A stretch of DNA of 7,460 nt from Bacteroidota bacterium (GCA_021812745.1 JAKAMS010000068.1:2669-10128), one strand, 5' to 3'. Shown: positions 1 to 7,173, numbered from the stretch's first letter. Notes: generated by a model from the sequence alone, not told the origin. Numbers and translations are program-made.

Positions 1-3000
1 TTCTTATCGCAGAGAGCAATAAGTTCATTTTGAAAAAAGCCGGCTACAATATTGCCGGAATTGCCTCGGAAGGTTTGCAAGCCATAAAATTGGCAAAAGA
101 AAAACAGCCGGATTTAATTCTTATGGATGTCAATCTTGGCAGTTCTATGGATGGAATTACAGCCGCAGAAGAAATTCAAAAATTTGCCGACATACCGTTT
201 ATCTTTCTAACAGCTTATTCTGACAATGCAACTATTGAACGCGCAAAAAAAGTCGGTCCATTCGGCTACCTGATTAAACCGTTCGATAACCGCGAACTAC
301 TTGTATCAATAGAGACTTCCCTTTACAAACATTCCTTCGAAAAAAAAGTTAAAGAACAAGAATTGTTATTTAGAACTGTTGCTAATTTTGCTTACGAATG
401 GGAATTTTGGCTTTCACCCGACTTGCAGTTTAAATATTGTTCGCCGTCGTGTAAAAGAATTACCGGTTACAACGCCGAAGAATTCATCACTAATCCCAAA
501 TTACTTTTTGATATTGTTCATCCAAATGATCAGGACGAATTTGAAAAATATGTTCAAGATTATTCTTCTGCAGAAAAACGCAGTGAGGCTGTTAATGATT
601 ATCAATTTAGAATTATAGATAAGAAAGGCGAAGTAAAATTTATAAGCCATACTTGTATCTCAATTTATGACGATAAAAATAATTACTTGGGACGCCGTAT
701 TACAAATGTTGATATTACCGAACGCAAAATAGCCGAGGAACAAATTAAGGAAGCTAATCTCGGTCTCCAATTAGCAATTGAAGGAGGTGACCTTGGTACA
801 TTTGACGCTGATATAACAAACGGAAAAGTAAAAGTTAATGACCGTTATCTTACTATGCTGGGTTATTCCCCCGGTGAGATTAAGATTACTTCAAAATTTT
901 GGACAACTCTTATTCACCCGGAAGATTTACCAAAAGTTCTCGACCTCTCAAATAAAATTGAATCCGGTGAAATTAGAGAAATGGAAACTGCATACCGGGT
1001 TAAACATAAATCCGGTAATTGGATTTGGATACGTGATAAGGCAAAAGGATTTGAGTACGATTCTAATGGTAGACCAACAAGGTCTGCAGGTACTCACCGC
1101 GATATTACTTCCACAAAACAAGCAGAAGAAGCATTGCACCAAAGTGAAGAACGTTTTAAGCAAGTTGCCGATTGTTCCGGAATTTGGGTTTGGGAAGTAG
1201 ATGCGCAAGGGTTATACACCTATGTAAGCCCAATGGAAGAATATATTCTCGGTTACAAACCGGAAGAGGTTATAGGTAAAAAACATTTTTATGATTTCTT
1301 TTCTCCTGATGTAAAAGAGGAACTTATAAAAGCAGCCTTCGAAGTATTTTCAAAAAAAGAATCTTTTAATAATTTCGAAAATCCTAACATTCATAAAGAC
1401 GGTCGTGTTGTAATTTTAGAAACCACTGGGATACCGATGTTAGATGAGCAGGGCAACCTCATCGGTTATCGTGGTGCGGATAGAGACGTAACAGAAAAAA
1501 AACGCGCTGAACAAGCTCTCCGCCAGAGTGAAGAAACTTTCAGAGAACTTTATGAACAATCCCCTGTTGGCTATCAATCCCTTGATGAAGAAGGAAGATT
1601 TATTACTGTTAATGATGTATGGATAAATATTCTTGGATACAAAAAAGAAGAAGTCATTGGTAAATGGTTCGGAGATTTTCTTGCACCGGAATATGTAGAA
1701 CCGTTTAGAGAAAGATTTCCGTTTTTCAAAGCCGAAGGTAAAATTCACAGCGAATTTTATATGATACGGAAAAATGGGGAGCGGGTTTATATTGCTTTCG
1801 AAGGAAGAATCGGTTACAAACCAAGCGGTGAATTTAGACAAACTCACTGCGTACTTAGCGATCAAACTGAACGTAAACAGTTTGAAGAATCATTAAAGAA
1901 ACAGAAGGAAGAGTTTGAAACTATTTTTAATCTTGTTCCGGCTCAAATTTGGTACAAAGATGCTAACAACAATTTCATTAAAGTAAACCGCCAGGTCTGC
2001 GAAGATATCGGCTTGCCCAATGATAAAATTGAAGGTCATTCTGCAGAAGAACTATTCCCCTCTTTTGCCAAACAATATTACGAAGACGATCTTGAAGTAA
2101 TCAATTCCGGCAAACCTAAGCTAGGAATTTCTGAACAAATTAACACTGCTTCTGGAGAAATGAGATGGTTGCATACAGATAAAGTTCCGGTCTTTGGAAA
2201 GGATGGTAAAGTAAACGGACTAATTGCTTTTGTTCAGGACGAAACCGAACGGAAAAAAGCAGAAGAAGCTCTTAAGGTAAGTGAACAGAACTACCGCGAA
2301 ATTTTTAATTCAACTGCTGAAGCTATTTTTATACATGATTCCTACACCGGAGAAATTATTGATGTTAATGATTCTATGCTTAAGATGTACGGATACGAAT
2401 CCAAAGGTGAAGTGCTGACAAGAAGCATTGGTGATTTAAGTGCTAATCAAAATTTTTACTCAGAGGAAAAGGCACAAGAAAAAATTAAAAAAACTGTTGA
2501 AGAAGGTTCGCAAACATTTGAGTGGCTCGCCCGCAGAAAAGATGGCTCTGAATTCTGGATTGAAATGACGTTAAGAAAAACTGAAATAGGCGTCCAGAAC
2601 AGAATATTAGCGGTTGGAAGAGATATTGACCTCCGTAAAGAATCCGAAAAAACCCTTCGCGAAAATGAAGAAAAATTTAGAGCGCTCTTTGAACAATCGG
2701 GAGATTACGCTCTCGTGCTAGAACCAACTGCTGACGGAAGTCTTAACATAGTGGATGCAAATTCCGCTGCTTTACGTGTCCATGGTTACACACGTGAAGA
2801 AATAATTAATAGCCCTCTTACGATATTTGATCCTTCCGCCGGAAAATATGATAACGATGAGCGAATAAAAAAATTAATGGATGGAGAAGTCGTACGGTTC
2901 GAAACGTATCACATACGAAAAGATGGAACTCAATTTCCGATAGAGGTTATAGCTACAGCTGTAAAAATTGCAGATAAACCATTGATGATCTTTACAACTG

Positions 3001-6000
3001 AACGGGATATTACTCAACGGAAAAAAGCAGAGATTGCTCTGCGTGAAAACAAAGAGAGATGGGAAAGTCTATTCAACAACAGCCCTAACGCAATTGCTAT
3101 CTATCAAGCTATAGACGACGGCAATGATTTTCTTTTTACGGATTTCAACTTAACCGCTCAGATTACAGACAAAATAACACATGATGAAGTTGTAGGTAAG
3201 CGGATTACAGAATTATTCCCGGGTGCAGAAGGACTTGGTTTTCTTGATATTTTTAGAAAAGTATGGCGAACCGGAAATACAGAATATATCAAATCATCTT
3301 ATTATAAAGACAATCGTCTTACCGGCTGGCGCGAAAATATTATTTATAAATTAAATACCGGTGAAGTTGTAGCTATCTATAATGACATTACAGAACGGAT
3401 GGAAGCCGAATTGAAAATCCGCCAGTCCGAACAGAAATTTAAATCCCTTTTTGAAAACGCAGCCGATCCAATTTTACTTGTTGATTTTGAAGGCAATATA
3501 CTTGACGCAAATCCCGCAACTTGCACTGCCCTAGGTTTTGAATGTGATGAATTGTGCAAAATGAAAACTATTGATCTAAACACTGAAGAATACAAACCAC
3601 ATATCAAAGAACGATTCGAGATTCTTAATCGAGAAGGCAATCTGTTTTTTGAAACTGCTCACCGCGCTAAAAACGGTTCTCTTTTACAATTTGAAATAAG
3701 CAGTAAGGTAATTGAATTTGAAGGCAGAAAAGTAATCTTAAGCATTTACAGAGATATTACAGAAAGAAAGCTTATAGAAAAAGCATTAAAAGAAAGAAAC
3801 GCTTTTATTCAAACTGTTTTAGATAATCTTCCTATTGGCATTGCTTTGAACACCATAGACCGTGGAGACGCATTTTACTTTAATAAAAAATTTGAAGAGA
3901 TATACGGCTGGTCTGAAGAAGAGATAAAAGATATCTCTAATTTCTTCCAAAAAGTTTATCCCGATGAGAAATACAGGAACGAACTGATAACTAGAATAAT
4001 GGCTGATATACAATCAGGCGATCCTTCACGGATGCATTGGGAAGATTGCATTGTAACACATCAAGACGGCTCTAAACATTTTGTCAATGCGGTTAATATT
4101 CCTTTGTATGATCAGAATACAATGGTCTCAACTGTTTCTGATATTACTGTAATGAAAGAAGCTGAAATTGCTTTAAGAGAAACCGAAGAACGCTTTAGAA
4201 CTATCTATAATTTTTCTCCAGAAGGAATTTCAATATCGGAGATTGAAACTGGCAAATTGATTGAAGTAAATGAATCATATGTGAAATTATTCGGACACAC
4301 AAGAGAAGAAATGATAGGAAAAACTTCTTTTGAGATTGGTATTTGGACAAATGAAAATGATAGGAAGAAAATTCTGAACGTTATACTCAGTAATGGCTTT
4401 TACGACAATCTTGAGATCGAATTAAAGAGAAAGGATGGTTCAATTATTTACTGTTTGGTATCCGGCAGAACAATTTTCATGCAAGACAAAAAATATATGC
4501 TCTCGATGGTAAATGATATTACCGAATTGAAAAACACAGAGAAGGCAATAAAAGAAAGTGAGCAAAAATTCCGAAGCATTTTCGAGAACCATGCGGCTAT
4601 TAAACTTTTAATTGACCCCGATACCGGAGATATAGTTGACGCGAACAAAGCCGCCGCAAATTATTACGGCTGGACTCTTGACGAATTGAAAAAGATGAAC
4701 ATAACTCAGTTAAATTCTCTCTCTAAAGAAGAAGCAAAAAAAATAATGGATCAAGTAAGAGAACAGGGTAAAAACCGTTTTGAATTACAGCACAGGCTAA
4801 AAGACGGCACAATCAGAGATATGGAAATATTCAGCAGTGAAATTGAGATAGGCGGAAAAGATTATATACATTCCATCAATCATGATATTACTGACCGAAA
4901 AATTGCCGAAGAAGAATTGAAAAGATTTTTTAACCTCGTTCCGGACATGGTTTGTATAGCTTCTGAAGACGGAAAATTTGAAAGTCTAAACAGTGCTTGG
5001 GAAATTTCCCTCGGTTATTCTAAAGAGGAAATGCTTTCTAAACAGTTTACAGATTTTATCCATCCCGATGATGTTGGACCAACATTGCGAGAAGTAGAAA
5101 AACAAATTTCCGGCAAACCAACAATAAATTTCATCAACCGATACCGCACCAAAAACGGCGAGTATAAAGAACTCGATTGGGTTGCAAGTCCTTCTCCTGA
5201 TGGCAAGAAATTATATGCCGCCGCCAGAGACATTACCGAACGAATAATAACAGAGAATAAACTGAAAGAATATCAGAATCATCTTGAAGAATTAGTTGAA
5301 ACAAGAACAGAAGAATTAGACAAACTGAATGTTGATTTGAAAGAACAACTTCAGAAAGAGAAAGAACTTGAAATGATGCTGAGGAAATCTCTTGGTAAAG
5401 AGAAAGAATTAAATGAACTTAAGACAAGGTTTATTTCTACAGCTTCTCACGAGTTTAGAACGCCGCTTACTACTGTTCTCGTTTCTACAGAAATGATTCA
5501 GCGTTACGGTAAAAAATGGAGTGAAGAAAAGTATAGCGAGTATATTAACAAAATAAAAAAATCTGTAAGCTATTTAACTAAACTTATGGATGATGTTCTT
5601 ACTATCAGCCGTTCCGAAAGCGGTAAGATTCTGTTCAATCCGGACATGGTTAATCTCTATAAATTATGCACAGAGATAATAGAAGAAACAAGATCCAATA
5701 CAAACTTGCAGCATGATTTTGTATTTAATTTCTCAATGAGAAAAATAAAATACCATCTGGATCCGAATCTGATAAAATTCATCTTGACAAATCTCCTTTC
5801 TAACGCATTTAAGTATTCACCGGAAGGAGGAAAAATTGAACTTTCCGTTTCATCTAAGAAAGATCACATAGAGATAACTGTTACGGATGAAGGAATTGGA
5901 ATACCTGCCGAAGATATGATACACTTGTTTGAACCGTTTCACCGCTCTGCCAATACTGTTGAAATACCCGGGACAGGTTTAGGACTTTTAATTGTAAAGC

Positions 6001-6095
6001 ATGCCATTGAACTGCATAAGGGTAAAATAACCGTTAAATCTATACTTGGGAAAGGAACAACGTTTACAGTTGATATTCCTAAGAGGAAAAAATGA
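1..6095 (+). CDS. Multi-PAS sensor histidine kinase with N-terminal receiver domain (REC-PAS x13-HisKA-HATPase_c), 5' partial
   Basis: Soluble sensor kinase; 2030 residues are visible, counted from the first complete codon at nt 3, so residue n starts at nt 3n. The frame is open to the left edge, and receiver-helix residues precede the first TTG, so the true start is upstream. REC (to about 112): phospho-acceptor Asp42 in LMDVNL, Thr70 in FLTAYSD and Lys92 in LIKPF; the N-terminal acidic pair must lie outside the window. Thirteen PAS domains follow at roughly 121-244, 254-371, 382-499, 511-624, 636-750, 761-878, 889-1006, 1017-1132, 1143-1255, 1265-1384, 1395-1509, 1520-1632 and 1639-1747, nearly all ending in DITERK-like motifs. 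A charged coiled coil (about 1750-1808) leads to the H-box SHEFRTPL with His1816. The ATP-binding domain has N-box Asn1930/Asn1934, G1 DEGIGIP (Asp1962), F-box FEPF (1976-1979) and G2 GTGLG (1990-1994), so the core looks catalytically intact. No membrane segment was seen. It probably phosphorylates the overlapping LytTR regulator. Ligands of the PAS domains cannot be read from sequence. Confidence 0.97.
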   Translation, partial: LIAESNKFILKKAGYNIAGIASEGLQAIKLAKEKQPDLILMDVNLGSSMDGITAAEEIQKFADIPFIFLTAYSDNATIERAKKVGPFGYLIKPFDNRELLVSIETSLYKHSFEKKVKEQELLFRTVANFAYEWEFWLSPDLQFKYCSPSCKRITGYNAEEFITNPKLLFDIVHPNDQDEFEKYVQDYSSAEKRSEAVNDYQFRIIDKKGEVKFISHTCISIYDDKNNYLGRRITNVDITERKIAEEQIKEANLGLQLAIEGGDLGTFDADITNGKVKVNDRYLTMLGYSPGEIKITSKFWTTLIHPEDLPKVLDLSNKIESGEIREMETAYRVKHKSGNWIWIRDKAKGFEYDSNGRPTRSAGTHRDITSTKQAEEALHQSEERFKQVADCSGIWVWEVDAQGLYTYVSPMEEYILGYKPEEVIGKKHFYDFFSPDVKEELIKAAFEVFSKKESFNNFENPNIHKDGRVVILETTGIPMLDEQGNLIGYRGADRDVTEKKRAEQALRQSEETFRELYEQSPVGYQSLDEEGRFITVNDVWINILGYKKEEVIGKWFGDFLAPEYVEPFRERFPFFKAEGKIHSEFYMIRKNGERVYIAFEGRIGYKPSGEFRQTHCVLSDQTERKQFEESLKKQKEEFETIFNLVPAQIWYKDANNNFIKVNRQVCEDIGLPNDKIEGHSAEELFPSFAKQYYEDDLEVINSGKPKLGISEQINTASGEMRWLHTDKVPVFGKDGKVNGLIAFVQDETERKKAEEALKVSEQNYREIFNSTAEAIFIHDSYTGEIIDVNDSMLKMYGYESKGEVLTRSIGDLSANQNFYSEEKAQEKIKKTVEEGSQTFEWLARRKDGSEFWIEMTLRKTEIGVQNRILAVGRDIDLRKESEKTLRENEEKFRALFEQSGDYALVLEPTADGSLNIVDANSAALRVHGYTREEIINSPLTIFDPSAGKYDNDERIKKLMDGEVVRFETYHIRKDGTQFPIEVIATAVKIADKPLMIFTTERDITQRKKAEIALRENKERWESLFNNSPNAIAIYQAIDDGNDFLFTDFNLTAQITDKITHDEVVGKRITELFPGAEGLGFLDIFRKVWRTGNTEYIKSSYYKDNRLTGWRENIIYKLNTGEVVAIYNDITERMEAELKIRQSEQKFKSLFENAADPILLVDFEGNILDANPATCTALGFECDELCKMKTIDLNTEEYKPHIKERFEILNREGNLFFETAHRAKNGSLLQFEISSKVIEFEGRKVILSIYRDITERKLIEKALKERNAFIQTVLDNLPIGIALNTIDRGDAFYFNKKFEEIYGWSEEEIKDISNFFQKVYPDEKYRNELITRIMADIQSGDPSRMHWEDCIVTHQDGSKHFVNAVNIPLYDQNTMVSTVSDITVMKEAEIALRETEERFRTIYNFSPEGISISEIETGKLIEVNESYVKLFGHTREEMIGKTSFEIGIWTNENDRKKILNVILSNGFYDNLEIELKRKDGSIIYCLVSGRTIFMQDKKYMLSMVNDITELKNTEKAIKESEQKFRSIFENHAAIKLLIDPDTGDIVDANKAAANYYGWTLDELKKMNITQLNSLSKEEAKKIMDQVREQGKNRFELQHRLKDGTIRDMEIFSSEIEIGGKDYIHSINHDITDRKIAEEELKRFFNLVPDMVCIASEDGKFESLNSAWEISLGYSKEEMLSKQFTDFIHPDDVGPTLREVEKQISGKPTINFINRYRTKNGEYKELDWVASPSPDGKKLYAAARDITERIITENKLKEYQNHLEELVETRTEELDKLNVDLKEQLQKEKELEMMLRKSLGKEKELNELKTRFISTASHEFRTPLTTVLVSTEMIQRYGKKWSEEKYSEYINKIKKSVSYLTKLMDDVLTISRSESGKILFNPDMVNLYKLCTEIIEETRSNTNLQHDFVFNFSMRKIKYHLDPNLIKFILTNLLSNAFKYSPEGGKIELSVSSKKDHIEITVTDEGIGIPAEDMIHLFEPFHRSANTVEIPGTGLGLLIVKHAIELHKGKITVKSILGKGTTFTVDIPKRKK
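363..5241 (+). repeat. Tandem array of 13 PAS-domain coding units inside the kinase gene
   Basis: Thirteen PAS units follow one another without another domain type between them. The terminal Asp of the DIT(E/D)RK-like motif falls at nt 711, 1101, 1485, 1860, 2238, 2622, 3006, 3384, 3753, 4140, 4515, 4884 and 5229. The period is therefore 369-390 nt (123-130 residues) except for the last unit, 345 nt (115 residues). The units are divergent in protein sequence; conservation concentrates in the linker (DITERK, AEEAL, SEE-F) and in the N-x-x-GY motif before the F helix. Units 2 and 13 look like the PAS_3 style, with HPED/HPDD motifs. Unit 5 resembles the PAS_4 style (IWYKDANN). Unit 8 is the most divergent. 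Divergence implies old duplications or assembly from different sources, not recent copying. Confidence 0.88.
6081..6086 (+). promoter_or_regulatory. Shine-Dalgarno site for the LytTR regulator
   Basis: AAGAGG lies 5 nt before the ATG at 6092 and inside the last codons of the kinase gene. It supports the ATG that overlaps the kinase stop codon and allows independent ribosome entry as well as translational coupling. Confidence 0.7.
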
Positions 6096-6850
6096 AAAAA
6101 ATATTGGTTATAGAAGACGAGAAAGATATCCGGGAGGTTATCAATACCTTACTAACAGAAGAAGGTTACACGGTTTATTCTGCTAAGAACGGAAAAGATG
6201 GAATTGAACTAGCAAAGAATGAGATTCCAAACTTGATAATTTGTGATATAATGATGCCCGGCATAGACGGGTACACAGTTCTAAAAGAGTTGTCTAAAAA
6301 CAGTAATACTAAATCAATTCCGTTTATTTTTCTAACCGCTAAAGTTGAAAGAAGAGATTTACGCTTTGGGATGGAACTTGGCGCAGATGATTATTTATTC
6401 AAACCGTTCAAATCGGAAGAGTTGCTTAAATCAATCTCTTCCCGTCTAAGCAAAATTGAAACATTGAAAGCTGAGTTTACCAAAACAAAAGAAGATTCTA
6501 CACCAAATAAATTTACAATTAATGATAAAATTTTTATTCACGCTAACGGCAGCCCTCATCTTATAAGAATTAATGAGATATTATTTATTGCCGCAGAAAG
6601 ACAATACTCTTCAATAAAACTTCTTGATGGAAAATCATATTTGCTAAGAAAGTCCGTTACCAAATGGGAAGAACTTCTCCCATGTAAAAACTTTTTGCGG
6701 ATACACCGTTCTACAATCATTAACATAGATTATTTAGTAAAGATGGAAAAATGGTATAACTCAAGTTTTTTGGTGCATCTTAAAAATGTTACGGAGCCGT
6801 TTGAAATAAGTAAAAGATACGCAACTAAACTACGCCAGAATACCGCTTAA
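6092..6850 (+). CDS. LytTR-family response regulator (REC-LytTR)
   Basis: DNA-binding response regulator of 252 residues, a usual length for the family. Residues 1-120 form a complete receiver domain with acidic residues Glu8/Asp9, phospho-acceptor Asp52 in CDIMMPG, Thr82 in FLTAK and Lys104 in FKPF. A charged linker (about 121-147) joins it to a LytTR domain (about 150-249). The LytTR signatures are EILFIAAERQYSSI (162-175), LLRKSV (184-189), the hallmark RIHRSTIINID (203-213) and FEISKRYATKLR (237-248). LytTR proteins bind direct-repeat sites through a mostly beta-strand fold. The start codon overlaps the kinase stop as ATGA (6092-6095), which strongly suggests co-transcription, coupled translation and a cognate kinase-regulator pair. 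A candidate target is the direct repeat upstream of the next gene. The specific regulon is unknown, so no symbol is given. Confidence 0.96.
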   Translation: MKKILVIEDEKDIREVINTLLTEEGYTVYSAKNGKDGIELAKNEIPNLIICDIMMPGIDGYTVLKELSKNSNTKSIPFIFLTAKVERRDLRFGMELGADDYLFKPFKSEELLKSISSRLSKIETLKAEFTKTKEDSTPNKFTINDKIFIHANGSPHLIRINEILFIAAERQYSSIKLLDGKSYLLRKSVTKWEELLPCKNFLRIHRSTIINIDYLVKMEKWYNSSFLVHLKNVTEPFEISKRYATKLRQNTA

Positions 6851-6900
6851 CAATTCTTAATCATGATCATGCTCTTGTCATACTAGACTTATTTATTTTA

Positions 6901-6971
6901 TTTGTAGGGATCGGTCTATGACCGATCCGGAAGCCAGCATTTTGTGGAGTTTCAAAACCATTCCCTACAAA
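6901..6971. repeat. 71-bp palindromic intergenic element with 10-bp terminal inverted repeats (MITE/REP-like)
   Basis: The ends are perfect inverted repeats: TTTGTAGGGA at 6901-6910 and TCCCTACAAA at 6962-6971. Inside the left end sits a perfect hairpin, GGATCGGTC (6908-6916), loop TAT, GACCGATCC (6920-6928). The hairpin shares 3 nt with the left terminal repeat, so the full terminal stem and the full hairpin compete, or together form a branched cruciform. No transposase and no clear target-site duplication were seen. Architecture and size fit a non-autonomous miniature element or REP-type repeat; multi-copy status cannot be shown from this window. No T-run follows the hairpin, so it is not a classical intrinsic terminator. 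Confidence 0.7.
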
Positions 6972-7000
6972 AAATGTGTTTGTTCTTGCAAATGATAAAA

Positions 7001-7028
7001 GTAAAGACGTCCCATGGGACGTCTCTAC
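7001..7028. repeat. 28-bp near-perfect palindrome
   Basis: The sequence is symmetric about 7014/7015 with one mismatched pair (A7004 against C7025) and a core of AGACGTCCCATGGGACGTCT (7005-7024). Its ends, GTAAAGA and TCTCTAC, echo the GTAGGGA and TCCCTAC ends of the neighbouring 71-bp element, so both may belong to one class of short interspersed repeat. It could extrude as a cruciform or form a strong RNA hairpin on either strand. On the plus strand no clean T-run follows. On the minus strand TTTACTTTTATC follows, but no minus-strand gene is there to be terminated. Confidence 0.75.
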
Positions 7029-7044
7029 GAAAAATATATTTTTC
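7029..7044. repeat. 16-bp perfect AT-rich palindrome abutting the 28-bp palindrome
   Basis: GAAAAATATATTTTTC equals its own reverse complement and begins at the base after the 28-bp palindrome. It could be a flanking part of the same repeat, an insertion target, or a binding site. AT-rich palindromes can arise by chance in DNA of this composition, although 16 bp with G/C ends is long for chance. Confidence 0.55.
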
Positions 7045-7081
7045 ATTATTCTTATAATATTTTCATTTCTCCACACCACCC

Positions 7082-7116
7082 CCGTTGAAACAATTTTAAT
7101 CCGTTTGAAACATTTT
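7082..7116 (+). promoter_or_regulatory. Pair of 19-nt-spaced direct repeats, possible LytTR-type operator upstream of the second response regulator
   Basis: CCGTTGAAACAATTTT (7082-7097) is followed by CCGTTTGAAACATTTT (7101-7116); the copies are nearly identical if one base is shifted. Start-to-start spacing is 19 nt, close to two helical turns. LytTR regulators such as AgrA and AlgR bind direct repeats with a core I recall as [TA][AC][CA]GTTN[AG][TG], 12-13 bp apart. TCCGTTTGA (7100-7108) matches all but the last position; CCCGTTGAA (7081-7089) misses the first and last. The gap here is 10 bp, slightly short. The site lies about 66 nt before the ATG at 7174, suitable for an activator. The role as an operator is inference. 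Confidence 0.4.
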
Positions 7117-7144
7117 CATTAATAAGTCTCCTTTTGGCTACGAA

Positions 7145-7150
7145 TATTAA
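7145..7150 (+). promoter_or_regulatory. Weak candidate -10 element for the downstream response regulator
   Basis: TATTAA lies 23 nt before the ATG at 7174, which would give a leader of about 17 nt that includes the Shine-Dalgarno site. No convincing -35 is found at the matching distance (ATAAGT at 7122-7127). That would fit an activator-dependent promoter but can equally be chance in AT-rich DNA. Confidence 0.2.
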
Positions 7151-7163
7151 TCATACAATTAAC

Positions 7164-7167
7164 GGAG
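7164..7167 (+). promoter_or_regulatory. Shine-Dalgarno site of the downstream response regulator
   Basis: GGAG within ACGGAGAAA stands 6 nt before the ATG at 7174. It fixes that start, which also places the receiver's first beta strand at the usual position. Confidence 0.75.
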
Positions 7168-7173
7168 AAATCT

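Noticed and set aside
30..32. TTG as the start codon of the large kinase
   Set aside because: The frame stays open to the left edge, and the nine codons before it (from nt 3) continue the first helix of the receiver domain. A receiver starting here would lack its first strand and acidic residues.
1495..1502. A8 runs (also at 340-347) as programmed frameshift sites
   Set aside because: The reading frame continues normally through both, no stimulatory structure or alternative-frame product is evident, and such runs are common in AT-rich genes.
379..5233. Shorter open frames on both strands within the kinase gene
   Set aside because: They overlap a clearly coding frame with continuous domain matches, and their peptides show no domain features.
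6862..6871. CATGATCATG palindrome just after the LytTR stop codon
   Set aside because: At only 10 bp, and not repeated elsewhere in the gap, it is too short to support as an operator or structure.
6908..6928. Intrinsic terminator after the LytTR gene
   Set aside because: The hairpin is strong but is followed by GGAAGCCAGC rather than a T-run, and it is better explained as part of the 71-bp element. No other clear terminator was found between 6851 and 7173.
6867..7079. Minus-strand open frame of 70 codons
   Set aside because: It runs through the inverted-repeat element and palindromes. Its peptide is read from repeat DNA, has no recognisable domain and has no convincing ribosome site.
7134..7150. 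Sigma-54 type promoter starting at TTGGC
   Set aside because: A -24-like TTGGC is present, but the required GC of the -12 element is absent at the right distance.
7154..7159. TACAAT as a -10 box for the last gene
   Set aside because: Transcription would start within the Shine-Dalgarno site, only a few bases before the ATG, and no -35 matches.
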